A stretch of DNA of 17,141 nucleotides from JBFYTX01 sp964442335 (GTDB lineage Bacteria; Chloroflexota; Dehalococcoidia; Dehalococcoidales; RBG-16-60-22). The stretch is taken from positions 1-17,141 of the forward strand of contig CAYTZI010000032.1 of the NCBI GenBank assembly GCA_964442335.1, in the 5' to 3' direction. Positions within the stretch are counted from its first letter, which is position 1. Each line of letters opens with the position of its first letter. Below, in pieces: positions 1 through 9,469 of this stretch. The position numbers and the translations under genes were made by a program. Below the pieces are notes generated by a model. That model worked only from the letters and a program-made list of their open reading frames with translations. It searched no databases and was not told the DNA's origin.

Positions 1-137
1 ATCTGGGTGAACTTGCTATACACCTGGCGCTTAAGCTGCACCCAGAAAAGCCTGAAACCCTCCAGCCTGGCAAGCAGGACGCCGTAATAGATAATCCTCC
101 TGAGCCTTCTGCCTATTGATATTACAGGATTTTTCAC
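1..137 (-). CDS. Unknown protein, N-terminal fragment (3' end beyond window)
   Basis: Reading leftward, a GTG at 137-135 opens a frame of 45 codons that runs to the window edge without a stop. It begins VKNPVISIGRRLRRIIYYG and continues with a basic, partly hydrophobic stretch. GGAA, partly overlapping the TGA stop of the preceding deacetylase gene (148-150), lies about six bases before the GTG and can serve as ribosome binding site. The 10-base gap points to the same transcript as the deacetylase and the NRPS-PKS genes. The early mix of Arg/Lys and aromatic or aliphatic residues could be a membrane-proximal segment, but too little is visible to name a family. No function is assigned. Confidence 0.55.
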   Translation of the reverse strand, partial: MKNPVISIGRRLRRIIYYGVLLARLEGFRLFWVQLKRQVYSKFTQ

Positions 138-147
138 GCGCGTTTCC

Positions 148-1458
148 TCAATTTTTCAGCTTGTTTTCTATAATCCTGAGCACGAAATCGGTCAGAGTAA
201 TCGAGTCTATATCGCCGGTCACGGATAAAGCGCTCCTGGCCCGTTCCGGCCACCGCCAGTACCTGAGCAAAGGAGCGTTTGATTTTTCAATCCTGGCCGA
301 AAGTTTCTTCTCATCGGCCTCTCCGAACTGCCGCAGGCCATCCAGGAACAAGGCGCAGTCCTCGCGGCCGGCATTTGTATCCACGATATATCCCTCATTT
401 TTCAGGAACCTGAGCGCCGGCCCGGATGAGTCTGCCCCGACCCCGATAACCGGTCGCCGGGGGCTTTCCACGGTGAACTCCCTTTCGGTGACAAGCCGAT
501 AGTCATTAAACCAGGGCTCAGAAGACCCCGGACTCTCGATGTTTTTTAACAGTATCGTGGCGCGTCCGGAGCAATCGGCTTTTATATGATACCTGTTATT
601 GCCCTCAGATTCGATACTAAATCCAAATTTGTCACTTTCAAGCCACCATTCGGCTACCTCTTTCAGCGTGGTCACCCAGACCGGCGGGTCCAACTCGCTG
701 GCTCTGCTCAGGATTTCCCGGAGGCCCATTTCACAGTGGTCGATTCTCTCCGGATGCAAGGACAAAATGAAGAGTTCGCCTCTTTGGTAGATATTTTCCA
801 GGATATCCATCCAGATATCCCCGATTATCTTTTCATCCAGGACTCCCAGCCGCTCGATAATCATTTCATCATCGGGGATTGACACCGGTATCTCCACCAG
901 CCCGTTCTCCAATCTGGGCAAAGCCAGATAATCCTCGATTCTCAGGGGTTGATAGAAATCCATGAGGCGGTTGAAATTATCCTTGATTTTTAACGAGAAC
1001 CTGTTGATATCGATAACCGGCCAGTATAAAGAACGACTGCTGTTGTAGAGGAAACCGTTTTCACATAATACGGGGTTTGTCTCGGCGTTGGTGCGCAGGA
1101 AAGGAGCGCGGAACCCCACGAAAGGAATCCCGTGTCTTTTGAAGATATCTACCGACTTTATGCAGTGCTCGTTTTTTTTCTCTCTGGATACCACGCCGTA
1201 ATCTATATGAACGTAGCCGTGCACGGCAAATTCCACTCCACGGCGGCTCAATTCCTTGATGTAACGGGGATTCCTGTTAAGGACTACCGCCGTAATGGCA
1301 AAGGTCGGCAGATACCCGGAGTTATGCATTATCTCATAATACCGCTTGAGACGTTTTTCAAACTTCTTCGGCGAGATGCCGAAGCGGCGAAGGACGGTGA
1401 TGATGCGCGCCAGCAGGTTCCGGATGCCCCTTGACTTGGATAAAAAATCTAATGTCAT
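148..1458 (-). CDS. Polysaccharide deacetylase-like protein with permuted motif order
   Basis: A 436-residue protein with most signatures of the NodB/carbohydrate esterase 4 fold. HGYVH (residues 80-84) matches the metal-binding H-x3-H motif, FRAPF (116-120) matches motif 3, and LHP (234-236) matches the catalytic-His motif. Members normally start with an Asp-Asp motif holding the catalytic base and a metal ligand. Here the N-terminus (MTLDFLSKSRG) has none, while SVTGDIDSITLTDF at 412-425, preceded by RYWRWP (399-404), looks like that missing motif at the far C-terminus. Residues about 275-395 form a separate region with strand-helix pattern. An in-frame TAA directly before the ATG fixes this start; GGGAG lies 13 bases upstream. 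No signal peptide is seen. The likely role is metal-dependent deacetylation of a sugar or amide, perhaps tailoring the product of the adjacent NRPS-PKS. Substrate unknown. Confidence 0.8.
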   Translation of the reverse strand: MTLDFLSKSRGIRNLLARIITVLRRFGISPKKFEKRLKRYYEIMHNSGYLPTFAITAVVLNRNPRYIKELSRRGVEFAVHGYVHIDYGVVSREKKNEHCIKSVDIFKRHGIPFVGFRAPFLRTNAETNPVLCENGFLYNSSRSLYWPVIDINRFSLKIKDNFNRLMDFYQPLRIEDYLALPRLENGLVEIPVSIPDDEMIIERLGVLDEKIIGDIWMDILENIYQRGELFILSLHPERIDHCEMGLREILSRASELDPPVWVTTLKEVAEWWLESDKFGFSIESEGNNRYHIKADCSGRATILLKNIESPGSSEPWFNDYRLVTEREFTVESPRRPVIGVGADSSGPALRFLKNEGYIVDTNAGREDCALFLDGLRQFGEADEKKLSARIEKSNAPLLRYWRWPERARSALSVTGDIDSITLTDFVLRIIENKLKN

Positions 1459-1479
1459 GCTTTAATAAGGTCTCCCTTT

Positions 1480-2340
1480 TTAGCTTTCAAAGCCTCTGGA
1501 ACCGGCGTGAACGATTTTCTTGCCTTCAGCCTTTATTTTTTCGGCGTCGAACTTCATGGAGTAGCCGATTCCCGGATAGTAGCGGAACCCCACCATGACG
1601 CCCCGCCCCGAGCCGAAAAAGCCGGGGGGAGTCATGTTCAAGTTCTCTCGCCACCAGTCCCTGTTGAAGAACAGCCCCACCACCTCGACGGACCATGGCT
1701 CGTGGCAGTATAACTTGCTCTCCATCTGCATCCTTGGCCACAGACTGCGGACGATGTCTTCCACGGAGCTGACAAGGTCGACATCTTCAAAGATGAGGGT
1801 GATGGCGTCCGTATCCAGGTCCTTCAACGTGTCCTTGAAATAGCCCTTAACGAACACGCAGGCGTCGATATTACCGGCTTTCGCCACGTTCTTTTTCACG
1901 GCTTCCAGGCCGCCGTGACTGCGGAACTCGCCTTCCTCCCAGATGTAATAGTCCACCGAGGCGCCGTGTATCGTAATTTTTTCATCGTCCCGCGGCGGCG
2001 GTATCCCCTCAAAAGAATCGCAGACGAACAGCCTGCGGCCCGTCAAGCCGCAGGCAATCGAAAGAGAAACGGTACTGGAGCCGTCGAAGCAGCCGCACTC
2101 CACGATATCTCCCCTGACGGACCTGGGGATGCTCAGAATCTCCTCGACTAGCAGAAGGTGCTGCTGCCATGTTGAAAGCGGATTGAATTTTTTATGGTTT
2201 CTCAGCACACGGATAGTCAGGGACAGCTTCTTAAGGGGCCCCACCCCATACTGCCGCCCGGCGCTGTTGATAATAAAGATAAAGCAATAGGCGAAGCTGA
2301 ACATCCGGAACAAGATATTAAATATTCTGGCTTTATTCAT
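1480..2340 (-). CDS. TylF/MycF-type SAM-dependent methyltransferase
   Basis: A 286-residue protein of the TylF/MycF (macrocin O-methyltransferase) family, whose known members transfer methyl groups from S-adenosylmethionine to sugar hydroxyls of macrolides, with a divalent metal. The SAM-binding loop is DIVECGCFDGSST (78-90). The family hallmark CDSFEGIPPP follows at 107-116, and FEDVDLVSS (184-192) corresponds to the acidic metal-binding strand. The N-terminal 30 residues are hydrophobic (FSFAYCFIFIINSAG), so it may sit at the membrane, although a cleaved signal is not clear. GGGAG five bases before the ATG supports the start. It begins 12 bases after the PKS stop and ends 21 bases before the deacetylase start, so it almost certainly shares their transcript and acts as a tailoring O-methyltransferase. 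The acceptor cannot be read from sequence. Confidence 0.85.
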   Translation of the reverse strand: MNKARIFNILFRMFSFAYCFIFIINSAGRQYGVGPLKKLSLTIRVLRNHKKFNPLSTWQQHLLLVEEILSIPRSVRGDIVECGCFDGSSTVSLSIACGLTGRRLFVCDSFEGIPPPRDDEKITIHGASVDYYIWEEGEFRSHGGLEAVKKNVAKAGNIDACVFVKGYFKDTLKDLDTDAITLIFEDVDLVSSVEDIVRSLWPRMQMESKLYCHEPWSVEVVGLFFNRDWWRENLNMTPPGFFGSGRGVMVGFRYYPGIGYSMKFDAEKIKAEGKKIVHAGSRGFES

Positions 2341-2352
2341 TCTATCTCCCGT

Positions 2353-5300
2353 TTACGCTTCTATTTCCGAAGCGTACCGCTCAAGCGCCCTGCGGATATG
2401 TTCCTTCATTTTCTCCGCCAGCAGCCCCACGAAAGGCTCCACCAGCATGCCGCGGGGATAGACCGGCATAACACAGGTATCCAGCCCCCCGGCGGCTAGC
2501 TTCTCCCAGCCCTTCTCCGGCCCGCTAAAACAGGCATACTCTATCATGGGCTTAAACTCGGTGATCGTTCCGGCGTAAGGCCTGGGTATATAGCTTACGG
2601 CGGCGAGGTCGCAGGTCTTCCAGATGCTGGAAAGGAGCATGTTCCGGCTCTTGATGGTCTTCTGCTGGAGCCCGAGCTTTGCCAGTAACGACCCGATTAT
2701 TATATCTTTCCGGCCCCAGGCCACCCTGGCTTTTTCCTTTAAGAACATCATTTTACGGTCGGTTAACATGAGATTTCTCAGGTGGAACTCGATTTGCTGG
2801 AACCGATAGCGCATCCTGCTGAACAACTTGTTGCTCTGGTGCGAGAAATTGTAGGTCTCCATGAGAGCGACCAGAGCCACGTCTTTTCCCTGCTCGCGTA
2901 GCTGCTGCGCCATCTCCAGCGCTATCGAGCCGCCCATACAGTACCCGGCCAGTAGGTAAGGGCCCTCAGGACTTACTTCCTGTATTTCTTTAACGTACTC
3001 GGCGGCCATATCCTCGACCTTATCAAGAACGGGCTGCGTCCCGTCCAGTCCCTGCACCTGGAGTCCGTACACCGTCTGGTCCGGCCCCAGGTGTCGTATC
3101 AGGTTCCGGTAAATCAACAGATTGCCCCCCGCCGCGTGGATAAGGAACAGGGGCACTCCGGAGCCGCCGGACTGTATCTCCACCAGAGAGGTCCATGCCG
3201 CCGGGGCTTTGTCTTCACGAATCACCGCCACAAGCTGTTTGAGGCTTGGCGCCTTCAAAAGAACGTTAAGAGGAAGCCTCTTGCCGAACTTTTTCTCGAT
3301 TTCCGAGAAGAGGTTGACCGCCATCAGGGACGTCCCGCCGAGGTCGAAAAAGCTTTCGTTGCCGTTAATGTGCCTGACGCCGAGTATGTCCTGCCATATC
3401 TCCCTCATGGTCTGCTCGACGTCTTTCTTGAGAGCATCCGAGGCTGTTTCCTGTTCATCAGGACGCCCGCGAACAGGACGCGCTTCTTCCTCGCGTGTTA
3501 TCGCCGGGGCCGCTCCCTGCGGTTCACGACTGTCCCCGACCGAGTAGCGCTGGCGTTCAAAGGGATATGTCGGCAGAGGTACGCGCCGGCGCTTTTCGTT
3601 CGTGTAAAAGCCGTCCCAGTCCACCGCCACTCCCGCCATCCAGAGCTGACCGAGCGTATTGAGTATACAGGCGGTGTCCGGCGTTTCCTCTTTCGGGTGG
3701 TGGGTAGACGCCAGTATAATGTGCTCTTTCTTTACGTCCGGGTGCTGCCTCGCCAGGGAGCTGAACGTGTTGCCCGGGCCTACTTCCAGTAAAATCCTGT
3801 TCGTCTCTTGGAGCAGCTCCCCCACGCAATCGGAGTAGCGTACCGTATAACGCAGGTGCCTCCCCCAGTACTCCGGGCTGGCAGCCTCTTCCGCCGTTAT
3901 CCAGGTGCCGCTGACGTTGGAAAGGAAGGGTATCTGCGGCGCGTTCAAATTGACTTTTTTCACCTCTGCAGCGAAAGCGCTTACCACGGGGTCCATCGAT
4001 TTCGAGTGGAAGGCGTGGGAAGTGCGGACGTTCCGGCAGAGTACTTTTCTTTCCGAAAGCTGCTTTTCCAGTCCGGCAACAGCTTCTTTATCGCCGGAAA
4101 CAACGCACAGCGAAGGCAGGTTGATAACCGCCACGGAAAGACGTTCGTTAAGAAACGGCTGGAGCTCCTTTTCCGAGAGGAACACCGCTAGCATCGAGCC
4201 TCCAGGCATCTCCTGCATGAGCCGCCCGCGGGCCGCCACCAGCTTTAAAGCATCCTCAAGGGTAAAAACTCCGGCGAGACAGGCCGCCACCAGCTCGCCG
4301 ATGCTGTGCCCCACCATCGCCGCCGGGCGTATTCCCCAGGACATCCATAATTTAGCCAGCGAGTACTCGATAACGAATAGTCCTACCTGGGTAAATACCG
4401 TTTGCGTCAGCCTTTCCGAAGCCTCCGGCGTGACCGGGCCCTGCGGATATATTACGTCATGTAAATCAACGCCGAGATACGGCTGCAATATTGCGCAGCA
4501 GCGGTCGACTTCTTCTCTAAATACGGGCTCGGTCTTATAGAGGTCGAGCCCCATGTTAACATACTGGGAACCCTGCCCGGAGAAAATAAAAACAACGTCG
4601 CGCTGGGCTTCTTCATAAGAGTGCGTGAGCACGCGTTTTTTATCCGGCTCTTCGAGGGCCTTTATAGCGTCATCGACATCCCGGCAGACGAGCACCCGCT
4701 TATGGCCGAAAGCCTTGCGCCCCTTCTGAAGCGTAAAAGCCGCGTCGGCCAGGCTGATATCGCTATGAGCTTTGAGGTGCTCAATCAGGTTGGCCGTGGC
4801 GGTATCAAGGGCGCTTTCGGAGCGCGCGGAGAGAAGCAGGAGCTGATACGGTCTCGTTTCAGCGTCGGACTCAATAACCGGCGCTTCTTCCAATATCACA
4901 TGCGCGTTCGTGCCGCCGATGCCGAAAGAGCTCACCCCCGCCCGCCGCGGGAATGGCGCCTGCCACGCCATGAGCTGGTTGTTGACGCGGAAAGGGCTGC
5001 TGGTAAAATCAATCTCGGGATTGGGTTTCCGGAAATGGAGCGTCGGCGGTATCTCTTTATGCTCGAGCGCCATGACGGTCTTGATAAAGCTGGTTACACC
5101 GGCGGCGACATCCAGGTGCCCCGTGTTCGTCTTAACCGAACCGATAGTGCAGAAGCCATTTTTATCGGTATAGCTGCGGAAGGCTTTGTTGAGAGCAGCA
5201 ACTTCTATGGGGTCGCCGAGAGCCGTGCCGGTCCCGTGCGCCTCGATAAAGGATATGGAGTCCGCCTCAATGCCGGAGCTGGCGAGGGCCTCCAGGATTA

Positions 5301-6189
5301 CCTGCGACTGCCCTTCGACGCTGGGTGCGGTGTAGTCTACTTTAAGGTGTCCGTCGTTATTGGTGGCTGAACCCTTGATGACCGCGCGAATAAAGTCGCC
5401 GTCCCGGACAGCATCGGCGAGCCGCTTGAGCAGCACGGCTCCCGCTCCGTTGCCGAAGACCGTCCCCTCCGCTTTCTCGTCGAAAGCCCGGCAGTGACCG
5501 TCGGGGGAGGGGATATTTCCCGGCTGGTATATATAGCCCGACCTGTGGGGGAAACGTATACAAACGCCGCCGGCCAGGGCCATGTCGCACTCCTGGTTGA
5601 GCAGGCTCTGGCACGCCATGTGTATGGCCACCAGCGACGTCGAGCAGGCGGTCTGCACGGCGACACTCGGGCCCTTAAGGTTAAGCTTATAGGAGACGCG
5701 CGTCGTGACGAAGTTATTATCGTTGCCCATGACGGTCATGAGGTCGCGCCCCGCAAAGCTTTCAACCAGCTCTTTCCTGAACACGTACGTGTTCCTGGAC
5801 GCACCGGCATAAACACCTATAGAGCCGGGGTATCTCTCGGGGTCGTAGCCAGCGTTCTCCACCGCTTCCCAGGCAACCTCCAGGAAGAGGCGCTGCTGCG
5901 GGTCCATTGTCTCGGCTTCCCGGGGAGAGTATTTGAAAAAGCCGGCGTCGAAATATTCAGGCTTGTCCAGCACCGCGGAGGCTTTTACATAGTGGGGGTC
6001 GGCAAGAAGGGAGGGGTCTATTCCCGATTTTTTCAGCTCTTCATCCGAGAAAAAGGTGATGGACTCCCGGCCAGCGCGGAGGGCCTGCCAGAACTCGTCG
6101 ACATCCTTCGCGCCGGGGAACCGCCCGGCCATGCCGATTACGGCGATATCGAAATTTCCGGGGCTATTCACGATGTTATCTTCCGCCAT
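2353..6189 (-). CDS. Type I polyketide synthase module (KS-AT-ACP-TE)
   Basis: A 1278-residue modular PKS. The ketosynthase (about 12-435) has active-site Cys182 in TACSTSL, His318 in EAHGTG and His358 in NTGHLD. The acyltransferase (about 533-830) has GHSIG with Ser629 and HAFH at 725-728, the malonyl-CoA signature rather than the methylmalonyl YASH. The carrier domain (about 920-990) has Ser954 in LGGTSL for the phosphopantetheine arm. A thioesterase-like domain (about 1010-1278) follows, with GYCMGG at 1082-1087. There is no ketoreductase, dehydratase or enoylreductase, so the beta-keto group should stay. In the thioesterase the triad positions read Cys1084, Glu1111 and Pro1245. It starts 20 bases after the NRPS stop with only a weak GGA site, so translation may be coupled. 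The module should extend the serine-loaded NRPS intermediate by one malonyl unit. Confidence 0.95.
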   Translation of the reverse strand: MAEDNIVNSPGNFDIAVIGMAGRFPGAKDVDEFWQALRAGRESITFFSDEELKKSGIDPSLLADPHYVKASAVLDKPEYFDAGFFKYSPREAETMDPQQRLFLEVAWEAVENAGYDPERYPGSIGVYAGASRNTYVFRKELVESFAGRDLMTVMGNDNNFVTTRVSYKLNLKGPSVAVQTACSTSLVAIHMACQSLLNQECDMALAGGVCIRFPHRSGYIYQPGNIPSPDGHCRAFDEKAEGTVFGNGAGAVLLKRLADAVRDGDFIRAVIKGSATNNDGHLKVDYTAPSVEGQSQVILEALASSGIEADSISFIEAHGTGTALGDPIEVAALNKAFRSYTDKNGFCTIGSVKTNTGHLDVAAGVTSFIKTVMALEHKEIPPTLHFRKPNPEIDFTSSPFRVNNQLMAWQAPFPRRAGVSSFGIGGTNAHVILEEAPVIESDAETRPYQLLLLSARSESALDTATANLIEHLKAHSDISLADAAFTLQKGRKAFGHKRVLVCRDVDDAIKALEEPDKKRVLTHSYEEAQRDVVFIFSGQGSQYVNMGLDLYKTEPVFREEVDRCCAILQPYLGVDLHDVIYPQGPVTPEASERLTQTVFTQVGLFVIEYSLAKLWMSWGIRPAAMVGHSIGELVAACLAGVFTLEDALKLVAARGRLMQEMPGGSMLAVFLSEKELQPFLNERLSVAVINLPSLCVVSGDKEAVAGLEKQLSERKVLCRNVRTSHAFHSKSMDPVVSAFAAEVKKVNLNAPQIPFLSNVSGTWITAEEAASPEYWGRHLRYTVRYSDCVGELLQETNRILLEVGPGNTFSSLARQHPDVKKEHIILASTHHPKEETPDTACILNTLGQLWMAGVAVDWDGFYTNEKRRRVPLPTYPFERQRYSVGDSREPQGAAPAITREEEARPVRGRPDEQETASDALKKDVEQTMREIWQDILGVRHINGNESFFDLGGTSLMAVNLFSEIEKKFGKRLPLNVLLKAPSLKQLVAVIREDKAPAAWTSLVEIQSGGSGVPLFLIHAAGGNLLIYRNLIRHLGPDQTVYGLQVQGLDGTQPVLDKVEDMAAEYVKEIQEVSPEGPYLLAGYCMGGSIALEMAQQLREQGKDVALVALMETYNFSHQSNKLFSRMRYRFQQIEFHLRNLMLTDRKMMFLKEKARVAWGRKDIIIGSLLAKLGLQQKTIKSRNMLLSSIWKTCDLAAVSYIPRPYAGTITEFKPMIEYACFSGPEKGWEKLAAGGLDTCVMPVYPRGMLVEPFVGLLAEKMKEHIRRALERYASEIEA

Positions 6190-6209
6190 GTCCAGTCCGA
6201 TAGTAAAGA

Positions 6210-9200
6210 TTACCTGATATTCTGCTTTGCCTGCCGCCTTTGCTCTATGGCGGCCCGGCGCGCGTCCGCCCGCTTCACACCGACCTGCGCCGCGGCGGCT
6301 TCTTTCTCATCCCCGCCGCCGGAAAGATATCCGGCCAGCGTGCCGACGGTCGGGTATTTAAATAAATCAGTCAATGATAGCTTTTTATTGATGGCGTCAC
6401 ACAGCTTATAATACACCCTCACGAGCAAAAGGGAATGCCCGCCGAGCTCAAAGAAATTATCGTTCATGCCGACCTTCGGTACGTTCAGCACCTGCTGCCA
6501 GATACCGGCAATGGTCTTCTGAAGCTCGCTCTCCGGAGCTATATAAGCCGCCTCAGATTTTACTTTCTCTTTATCCGGGGCAGGCAACGCTTTGCGGTCG
6601 ACCTTGCCATTGGGCGACAAAGGCAGTTTATCCAGAACAACAAAGTACGACGGCACCATGAAGTCGGGCAGCTTCTGCCGGACATAGTCCCTCAGCTCCC
6701 CCGCATTGACTTCCCGGTTCCGGTCGAGCACAAGGTACGCCGCCAGCCGCATATCGCCGGGGGTATCCTCGCGTGCGGTGACCACCGCTTCGTGGACGGC
6801 GGGGTGCTGTCCCAGCAGCGCCTCGATTTCACCCAGTTCTATGCGGTTACCGCGTATTTTTACTTGAAAGTCCAGACGGCCCAGATACTCGATATTGCCG
6901 TCGGGCAGGTAGCGGCACGAATCGCCTGTTTTGTAGAGCCGGGCCTCCGGGTTCTTGCTGAAGGGGTCGGGGATAAATTTCTCGGCGGTCAGCTCCGGCC
7001 GGTTCCAGTATCCCCTCCCCACTTGTACTCCACCAATATAAAGCTCTCCGGCGATGCCGACCGGCACCGGCTGCAAACCGCGGTCCAGGATATACATCTG
7101 AGTATTAGCCACCGGTCTCCCGATAGGCACGGTCTTCAGGCCGGAGTCCTTCCGGCACTCCCAGTAAGTGACGTCCACCGCCGCTTCGGTGGGGCCGTAG
7201 AGATTGTGGAGCCTGGCGTTCAGGCGGGCGAAAAACCTGTTTTGTAGCTCCAGCGGTAAAGCCTCCCCGCTACATATTACCTGCCGCAACGAAGCGCATT
7301 TTTCGACATCCCTTGCCATGAGAAATATCTGGAGCATGGAAGGCACGAAATGCATGGTCGTGATTTTTTGCTCGATGATGGTATTCACGAGGTAGTCGGC
7401 GTCCTTGTGCCCTTCAGGTCGCGCCACCACCAGACGCGCCCCGAACATGAGCGGCCAGAAGAACTCCCACACGGACACGTCGAAGCTGAACGGGGTCTTC
7501 TGCAACACGGCGTCGTCAGCGGTCAGCCGGTAGGCGTCCTGCATCCAGAATAGCCTGTTTAAAATACCGGCGTGGGTGTTCATCGCGCCCTTGGGCCTGC
7601 CCGTCGAGCCGGACGTATAAATAACGTAGGCTAAATTATCAAGGGTAGCTTCACAGGCAGGACTTTCTCTGCTCTGCGAGGCAATGAGACTATCCCAATC
7701 GCTATCGAGGCACACCACCCGCGCGCTGGATTCCGGCAGATTTTCCAGCAGCCTCCGCTGGGTCAGTAGTACCGGCACACCGGCGTCCTGCATCATGTAG
7801 GCGATACGGTCGGGGGGATAGGTGGGATCGAGGGGCACGTAAGCGCCGCCAGCCTTGAGGATGCCGTAGAGTCCCACAATCATCTCCAGCGACCGCTCCA
7901 CGGCGATGCCGACCATTTTTTCCGGTCCCACCCCCAGCGACTTAAGGTAATGTGCGAGCTGGCTGGCGCGCTCGTTCAATTCTCTGTAAGTAAGTGTTTG
8001 CCCCTCGAATACCACAGCAATAGCATCAGGCGTTTTTTCCGCCTGTGTTTCAAATACCTGGTGTATCAACTTATCCTGCGGATAGTCTTTACCGGTCTCG
8101 TTCCACTTTACTAAAATTTCCTGGCGCTCGGCGTCCGTGAGCATAGGCAGCTCCGACAGAGTCCGATGCGGGTTTTCAGCCATGCTCTCCAGCAGAGTTT
8201 TCAGGTGCCCGGCCATCCTATTTACCGCGGCTTTATCGAAGTCCTGCCTCTCGCAGGTAGCTTTCAGCAGGAGATCCGGCTCGCCATACGCGTCAAGGGT
8301 AATGGGGAAGCCGTTATCTTCAATGAGGTTGTACTCCCTTTTTTGCCAGCCGGCTTCTTTAGACCAGAACGATGTGCCCTTTTCGTAGAATACGAATAAG
8401 CTATCGAACAGAGACCTGCCCGAAGGGACCCCGCTCCATCTCTGGATATCAATAAGCGGGGTAGCTTCATGCTGCCGGACATCGACTATCTGCTGCCTTA
8501 TTTCACCGAGCCAGGGAAGTAACGGTGCTTTCGAAGGCACCCGGATGCGCGTCGGGACGGTGTAGATAAAGAGCCCGACTTTGTTTCCCTTCTCCAAAGT
8601 CCAGTGGCGCCCCGCCCTGACCACCCCGAAAACGACGTCTTCCTCACCGCTGTACCGGCCCAGCAGTAACGCCCACGCCCCCTGGACGATGGTATTGAGC
8701 GTCATACCGTTTTCTCTGGCGAGGTTTCTAAGCATTGAGGTGACTGATTCAGAGAGGCGCGCCTCCCCTTCGACTTTCTCACGGTCCCTCTCGCCGCCGG
8801 TGGTCAGCGGCGCGCTGATAGCGGTGGGCGTCCGGAAATCCTTGAGCAGCGTCCGCCAGAAACCCTCAGACCCGGATATATCCTGCTGCCGGAACCATTC
8901 GATGTATTTCCGGTACGGTACCGCCGGCGGTAACACGGGTTCAGTCCCCTGACGGATGGCGTCGTAGGTTTCCGTCAGCTCTCCCATCATCACCCGGCGC
9001 GACATTCCGTCAATAATGATATGGTGGTAGCTCCATACGAAGCGATAATCTTCTTCAGCCAGGCGGAAAAACGTCAGGCGCAACACCGGCGCTTCCGCGA
9101 GGTTGAACCCCTTTTTACGGTCGGCTTTAAGGAATTCCTCGAACCGTTCCTGCTGCCGGGCGGCGGACAGCCCCCGCCAGTCGTGCATCTCAAAAGGGAG

Positions 9201-9464
9201 GCCGACTTTCTCATAGACTTCCTGTAATGGTTCTTCAAGGTCTTCCCAGCGGAAAGCGGTCCGCAATATAGAATACCGCAAGATAATTCTTTCCCAGGCC
9301 TTACGGAAAGCGTCTACATCGATGTCTTCGTGAAAGGAGCCGACCAGCTGCTGGACGTAGTAGCCGGCATCAGGTGCCAGCTGATACTGAAACAGCATCC
9401 CCTGCTGCATGGGGGATAACGCATAGGAGTCCTCGATTTTACTCATGGTACGGATGTTGCTCAT
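6210..9464 (-). CDS. Nonribosomal peptide synthetase module (C-A-T), serine predicted
   Basis: A 1084-residue single-module NRPS. The condensation domain (about 10-440) starts YALSPMQQGMLF and has HHIIIDG at 147-153. The adenylation domain (about 470-960) has YTSGSTGRPKG (616-626), YGPTE (756-760), YKTGD (844-848) and Lys954 in NGKVDRKALP. Aligned by eye to GrsA, the ten specificity residues read D-V-W-H-I-S-L-V-D-K, close to the serine code DVWHLSLIDK. The carrier domain has Ser1011 in LGGHSL and is followed by a basic helical tail of about 35 residues that could dock to the PKS. The open frame extends to 9569, but ATG at 9464 lies just past the transferase stop, and residue 7 (9446) is an alternative. 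Neither has a clear ribosome site, so coupling is likely. Because the protein begins with a condensation domain, an upstream acyl or aminoacyl donor is expected but not seen. Confidence 0.93.
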   Translation of the reverse strand: MSNIRTMSKIEDSYALSPMQQGMLFQYQLAPDAGYYVQQLVGSFHEDIDVDAFRKAWERIILRYSILRTAFRWEDLEEPLQEVYEKVGLPFEMHDWRGLSAARQQERFEEFLKADRKKGFNLAEAPVLRLTFFRLAEEDYRFVWSYHHIIIDGMSRRVMMGELTETYDAIRQGTEPVLPPAVPYRKYIEWFRQQDISGSEGFWRTLLKDFRTPTAISAPLTTGGERDREKVEGEARLSESVTSMLRNLARENGMTLNTIVQGAWALLLGRYSGEEDVVFGVVRAGRHWTLEKGNKVGLFIYTVPTRIRVPSKAPLLPWLGEIRQQIVDVRQHEATPLIDIQRWSGVPSGRSLFDSLFVFYEKGTSFWSKEAGWQKREYNLIEDNGFPITLDAYGEPDLLLKATCERQDFDKAAVNRMAGHLKTLLESMAENPHRTLSELPMLTDAERQEILVKWNETGKDYPQDKLIHQVFETQAEKTPDAIAVVFEGQTLTYRELNERASQLAHYLKSLGVGPEKMVGIAVERSLEMIVGLYGILKAGGAYVPLDPTYPPDRIAYMMQDAGVPVLLTQRRLLENLPESSARVVCLDSDWDSLIASQSRESPACEATLDNLAYVIYTSGSTGRPKGAMNTHAGILNRLFWMQDAYRLTADDAVLQKTPFSFDVSVWEFFWPLMFGARLVVARPEGHKDADYLVNTIIEQKITTMHFVPSMLQIFLMARDVEKCASLRQVICSGEALPLELQNRFFARLNARLHNLYGPTEAAVDVTYWECRKDSGLKTVPIGRPVANTQMYILDRGLQPVPVGIAGELYIGGVQVGRGYWNRPELTAEKFIPDPFSKNPEARLYKTGDSCRYLPDGNIEYLGRLDFQVKIRGNRIELGEIEALLGQHPAVHEAVVTAREDTPGDMRLAAYLVLDRNREVNAGELRDYVRQKLPDFMVPSYFVVLDKLPLSPNGKVDRKALPAPDKEKVKSEAAYIAPESELQKTIAGIWQQVLNVPKVGMNDNFFELGGHSLLLVRVYYKLCDAINKKLSLTDLFKYPTVGTLAGYLSGGGDEKEAAAAQVGVKRADARRAAIEQRRQAKQNIR

Positions 9465-9469
9465 ATTTT

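Noticed and set aside
5494..6411. 305-codon plus-strand frame opposite the PKS and NRPS ends
   Set aside because: It mirrors conserved ketosynthase codons and has no ribosome site or recognisable protein features. The same holds for the other long antisense frames at 3091-3792, 4621-5370, 6435-7247 and 10408-11124.
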